From assembly GCA_002792135.1 (NCBI GenBank), contig PFNU01000134.1, forward strand, positions 1 to 5,367: a stretch of DNA of 5,367 nt, read 5' to 3'. Below, piece after piece: positions 3,672 through 5,367 of this stretch. The notes below the pieces were generated by a model that ran no database searches, had not been told where the DNA came from, and was given only the letters and a program-made list of their open reading frames with translations. Within the stretch, counting starts at the first letter, position 1. Each line of letters opens with the position of its first letter. Origin of the DNA: a bacterium (Candidatus Torokbacteria) CG_4_10_14_0_2_um_filter_35_8 (lineage in GTDB: Bacteria; Patescibacteriota; GCA-2792135). A program made the position numbers and the translations under genes.

Positions 3672-5314
3672 TAATTCACTAGTATCCTTCCCTCAATTCT
3701 CGTTCCACCTTCTTCTGGAATGCCTACAAAACCTACCACCTTAATCATGTCAACTTTCCTTTGTAAGTCAGAAAGGTCTCCAAGTTGTGCCATAATGGAG
3801 TCAGAGATCCACGAGGAAAGAGTATTCATATTTAGATATCCCATTCCAGAAATTCCTTCTGTATCTATTTGAGAAAATACTTCTTGATAATCATTATGAC
3901 TTTTCAAGCTTTCTTTATCACCACTAACCATATCTACAACAGAAGATGTTAACTCTCTCGAAGTGCTAACGATAAGTTTTTTGTTCCTTACAGTATAGGA
4001 AATCGTAATCTCCTGGCCTGGAATTTCAAAATATCTTATTTGGTCTTTTTCTTGAAAAGAAGAAAGAGAAACAACATCTCCACTCGACAGACTCATCTTG
4101 TCTTTCAAGTATTTAGAAAAATAATCAAGAACTGGCTTCTCTAGTTTCTTTAGTGCTTCTTTGGCTTTTTCGTCGCTAGAAATATTAAAAACCAAAGTCA
4201 AGCTAGGAAGCACTTTTTTTACCTGATAACTAATAAATACAGAGTACTCTTGTCTCTCTATTAAAGAAAAAAGTTCTTCAGAAAAGGAGGTTCCTAAAGT
4301 TTTAGTAAGAATATTATCTGGGCTATTTACATTTAAAAGCATACTCAATGCTTGTCTAAAATCAGCACTTTCCGCATATAAAATTACATTATCTTTAGGG
4401 GCTATGCTGACAAGATTTGGAGTAAAACTCTCTGTCTCCTGCTCACCAAAAGAATATCCTTTAAATACTATTCCAGCATCAGACACTTTCGCACCTAGTG
4501 ATATTAGCTCTATTTTTCCATTACTAATAAGTTCAAGCGGCTCTAAAATACCAACCTTTCCTCCTGTTAAGCTTTCTGCTCTATTAATATCAAAATATAA
4601 AGTCGCAAGTCTGTTGTTGTCAAGTTTAGCAATTGCTTTATTAAAATTGCTACTAGAACTCAAGGATTGAATGCCAGAAGTCTTTATATCTATTACTCTC
4701 TTTATGCTCTCTAAATCATCTCCTAAAATTATAAAATTGGCAACCAACGCACCAAAAACTGCTTTTCCTTTTTTTCTATCAAATATTAAAAGCTTATATG
4801 ACTTATATCTTGATTCTTCTACTATACCGCCTTCTTCTCTCACTTTGTTGCCAACTTTAATAAGAGATCTTTCTAGCTCAGCTTTACTGCGAATTTCAAC
4901 CAAAGTAACAAGAGAGGTTTTATCTTTAGAAGCTAAACCTGCCTGTGCTATCTTTTCTCCCAACCAAAGTTTAACATCATCTTTAAAACTCAAACCAGGA
5001 AGACTATCTTGAAACTCGCCCTCCCACATTTCTTTCATTTTCTCTTCCATATTAAAGCGAGAGGAAAGCTCCTTTAGTTTTTCATACTGCTCTTTATCAG
5101 GATAAAGATCCATCTCAAGATAAAATACTGCATCAGAAGGTACTAATTGTGAAGGGTTCATTTTACCAAACAAACCAAATCTTTCACCTAAAAAGTAAAT
5201 CCCTACTCCAAGACAGGCAAGTAAAATTATAACTAATACAAAATATCCAATGTTTGCTTTAAAACAAGAAGAACTCTTCTTATTAGATTCTGTAATATTC
5301 TCAGGGTTTACCAT
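3671..5314 (-). CDS. DUF3352-like membrane-anchored protein, function unknown
   Basis: A 547-residue protein with ATG start and TAA stop. The N-terminus is short and hydrophilic (Lys at 12, 13, 19), followed by one strongly hydrophobic segment at about 21-43 and then Glu-Arg. By the positive-inside rule this predicts a signal anchor with about 500 residues outside the membrane. A Leu-Leu-Ala-Cys at 31-34 resembles a lipobox, but the hydrophobic stretch continues past the Cys, so an uncleaved anchor is more likely. The ectodomain opens with the 'P-x-D-A-x-x-Y-x-x-x-D' pattern (59-69) that I associate with DUF3352 proteins of Cyanobacteria and candidate phyla. A related pattern (Pro306, Asp308, Tyr313, Asp318) recurs near 301-320. 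Both halves carry a 'strand, D/E-x-x-x-x-x-V, hydrophilic, N-x-A/V-F' type segment (about 187-245 and 440-497), suggesting two tandem copies of one fold. No catalytic motif is visible. No Shine-Dalgarno sequence is seen before the ATG. The family call rests on pattern memory; the membrane anchor is secure. Confidence 0.72.
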   Translation of the reverse strand: MVNPENITESNKKSSSCFKANIGYFVLVIILLACLGVGIYFLGERFGLFGKMNPSQLVPSDAVFYLEMDLYPDKEQYEKLKELSSRFNMEEKMKEMWEGEFQDSLPGLSFKDDVKLWLGEKIAQAGLASKDKTSLVTLVEIRSKAELERSLIKVGNKVREEGGIVEESRYKSYKLLIFDRKKGKAVFGALVANFIILGDDLESIKRVIDIKTSGIQSLSSSSNFNKAIAKLDNNRLATLYFDINRAESLTGGKVGILEPLELISNGKIELISLGAKVSDAGIVFKGYSFGEQETESFTPNLVSIAPKDNVILYAESADFRQALSMLLNVNSPDNILTKTLGTSFSEELFSLIERQEYSVFISYQVKKVLPSLTLVFNISSDEKAKEALKKLEKPVLDYFSKYLKDKMSLSSGDVVSLSSFQEKDQIRYFEIPGQEITISYTVRNKKLIVSTSRELTSSVVDMVSGDKESLKSHNDYQEVFSQIDTEGISGMGYLNMNTLSSWISDSIMAQLGDLSDLQRKVDMIKVVGFVGIPEEGGTRIEGRILVN

Positions 5315-5334
5315 TAGTATTATTAAAGAATAAT

Positions 5335-5367
5335 GAATCAGGAATCAAGAATTATGAATCACGAATT
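5335..5367. repeat. GAATCAN heptad array at window end
   Basis: Four gapless units GAATCAG, GAATCAA, GAATTAT, GAATCAC and a partial GAATT running out of the window. It is the same family as 11-72. It begins 20 bases upstream of the DUF3352 ATG. Confidence 0.85.

Noticed and set aside
4404..5012. Two adjacent plus-strand open frames
   Set aside because: Both lie wholly antisense to the DUF3352 gene, whose frame has a coherent membrane anchor and repeated domain pattern.
5319..5353. TTGATT and AATAAT spaced 18 bases as a promoter of the DUF3352 gene
   Set aside because: The -10-like box ends four bases before the ATG, which would place the transcript start inside the gene; TTGATT is simply the complement of the repeat word GAATCAA.

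Overview
This is a low-GC bacterial window holding four complete genes, all on the minus strand. In transcription order (high to low coordinate) they are: a DUF3352-type membrane-anchored protein (5314-3671), a YraN/UPF0102 nuclease-fold protein with a GTG start (3350-2976), the 16S rRNA methyltransferase RsmH (2785-1811), and the transcription elongation/termination factor NusA (1578-310). NusA lacks C-terminal acidic repeats and ends in a lysine-rich tail. The pairing with a DUF3352 protein, the AT-rich code and the word-repeat-filled spacers suggest a member of the Candidate Phyla Radiation (Patescibacteria, perhaps Parcubacteria). That placement is inference. TGA is used as a normal stop: rsmH ends with TGA exactly at the usual RsmH C-terminus. 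This argues against the TGA=Gly code of Gracilibacteria/Absconditabacteria.

The genes do not overlap and do not look like a tight operon. Spacers are 190-320 bp, large for a presumably streamlined genome, and nearly all of that space is repeat-derived. The spacers are built from short words spaced seven bases apart: GAATCAN (11-72, 2860-2920, 3364-3424, 5335-5367), CTAAATC/GATTTAG (3437-3464, 3571-3605), CTACAAG/CTAAGAAG (270-312), CTGGNNN (3611-3640), ATTAGGG-like (2918-2938) and AT-only words (3644-3671). Between or inside these arrays sit compact palindromic or fold-back modules (73-140, 1583-1722, 2942-2970, 3431-3604). Several share near-identical cores, so they look like dispersed families.

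The repeats run right up to the genes. The stop codon of nusA is the first TAG of a heptad array, the stop of the DUF3352 gene abuts one, and the yraN stop lies in a repeat-like word. On the other side, the nusA ribosome-binding region lies inside the arm of a 140-bp fold-back element that ends four bases from the ATG.

Functionally, rsmH (ribosome decoding-site modification) and nusA (transcription, rRNA antitermination) are core information-processing genes. YraN is a conserved protein of unknown function and DUF3352 is of unknown function. I see no defence system, CRISPR array, transposase, phage gene, tRNA or rRNA. The part worth a second look is the organisation of the spacers.
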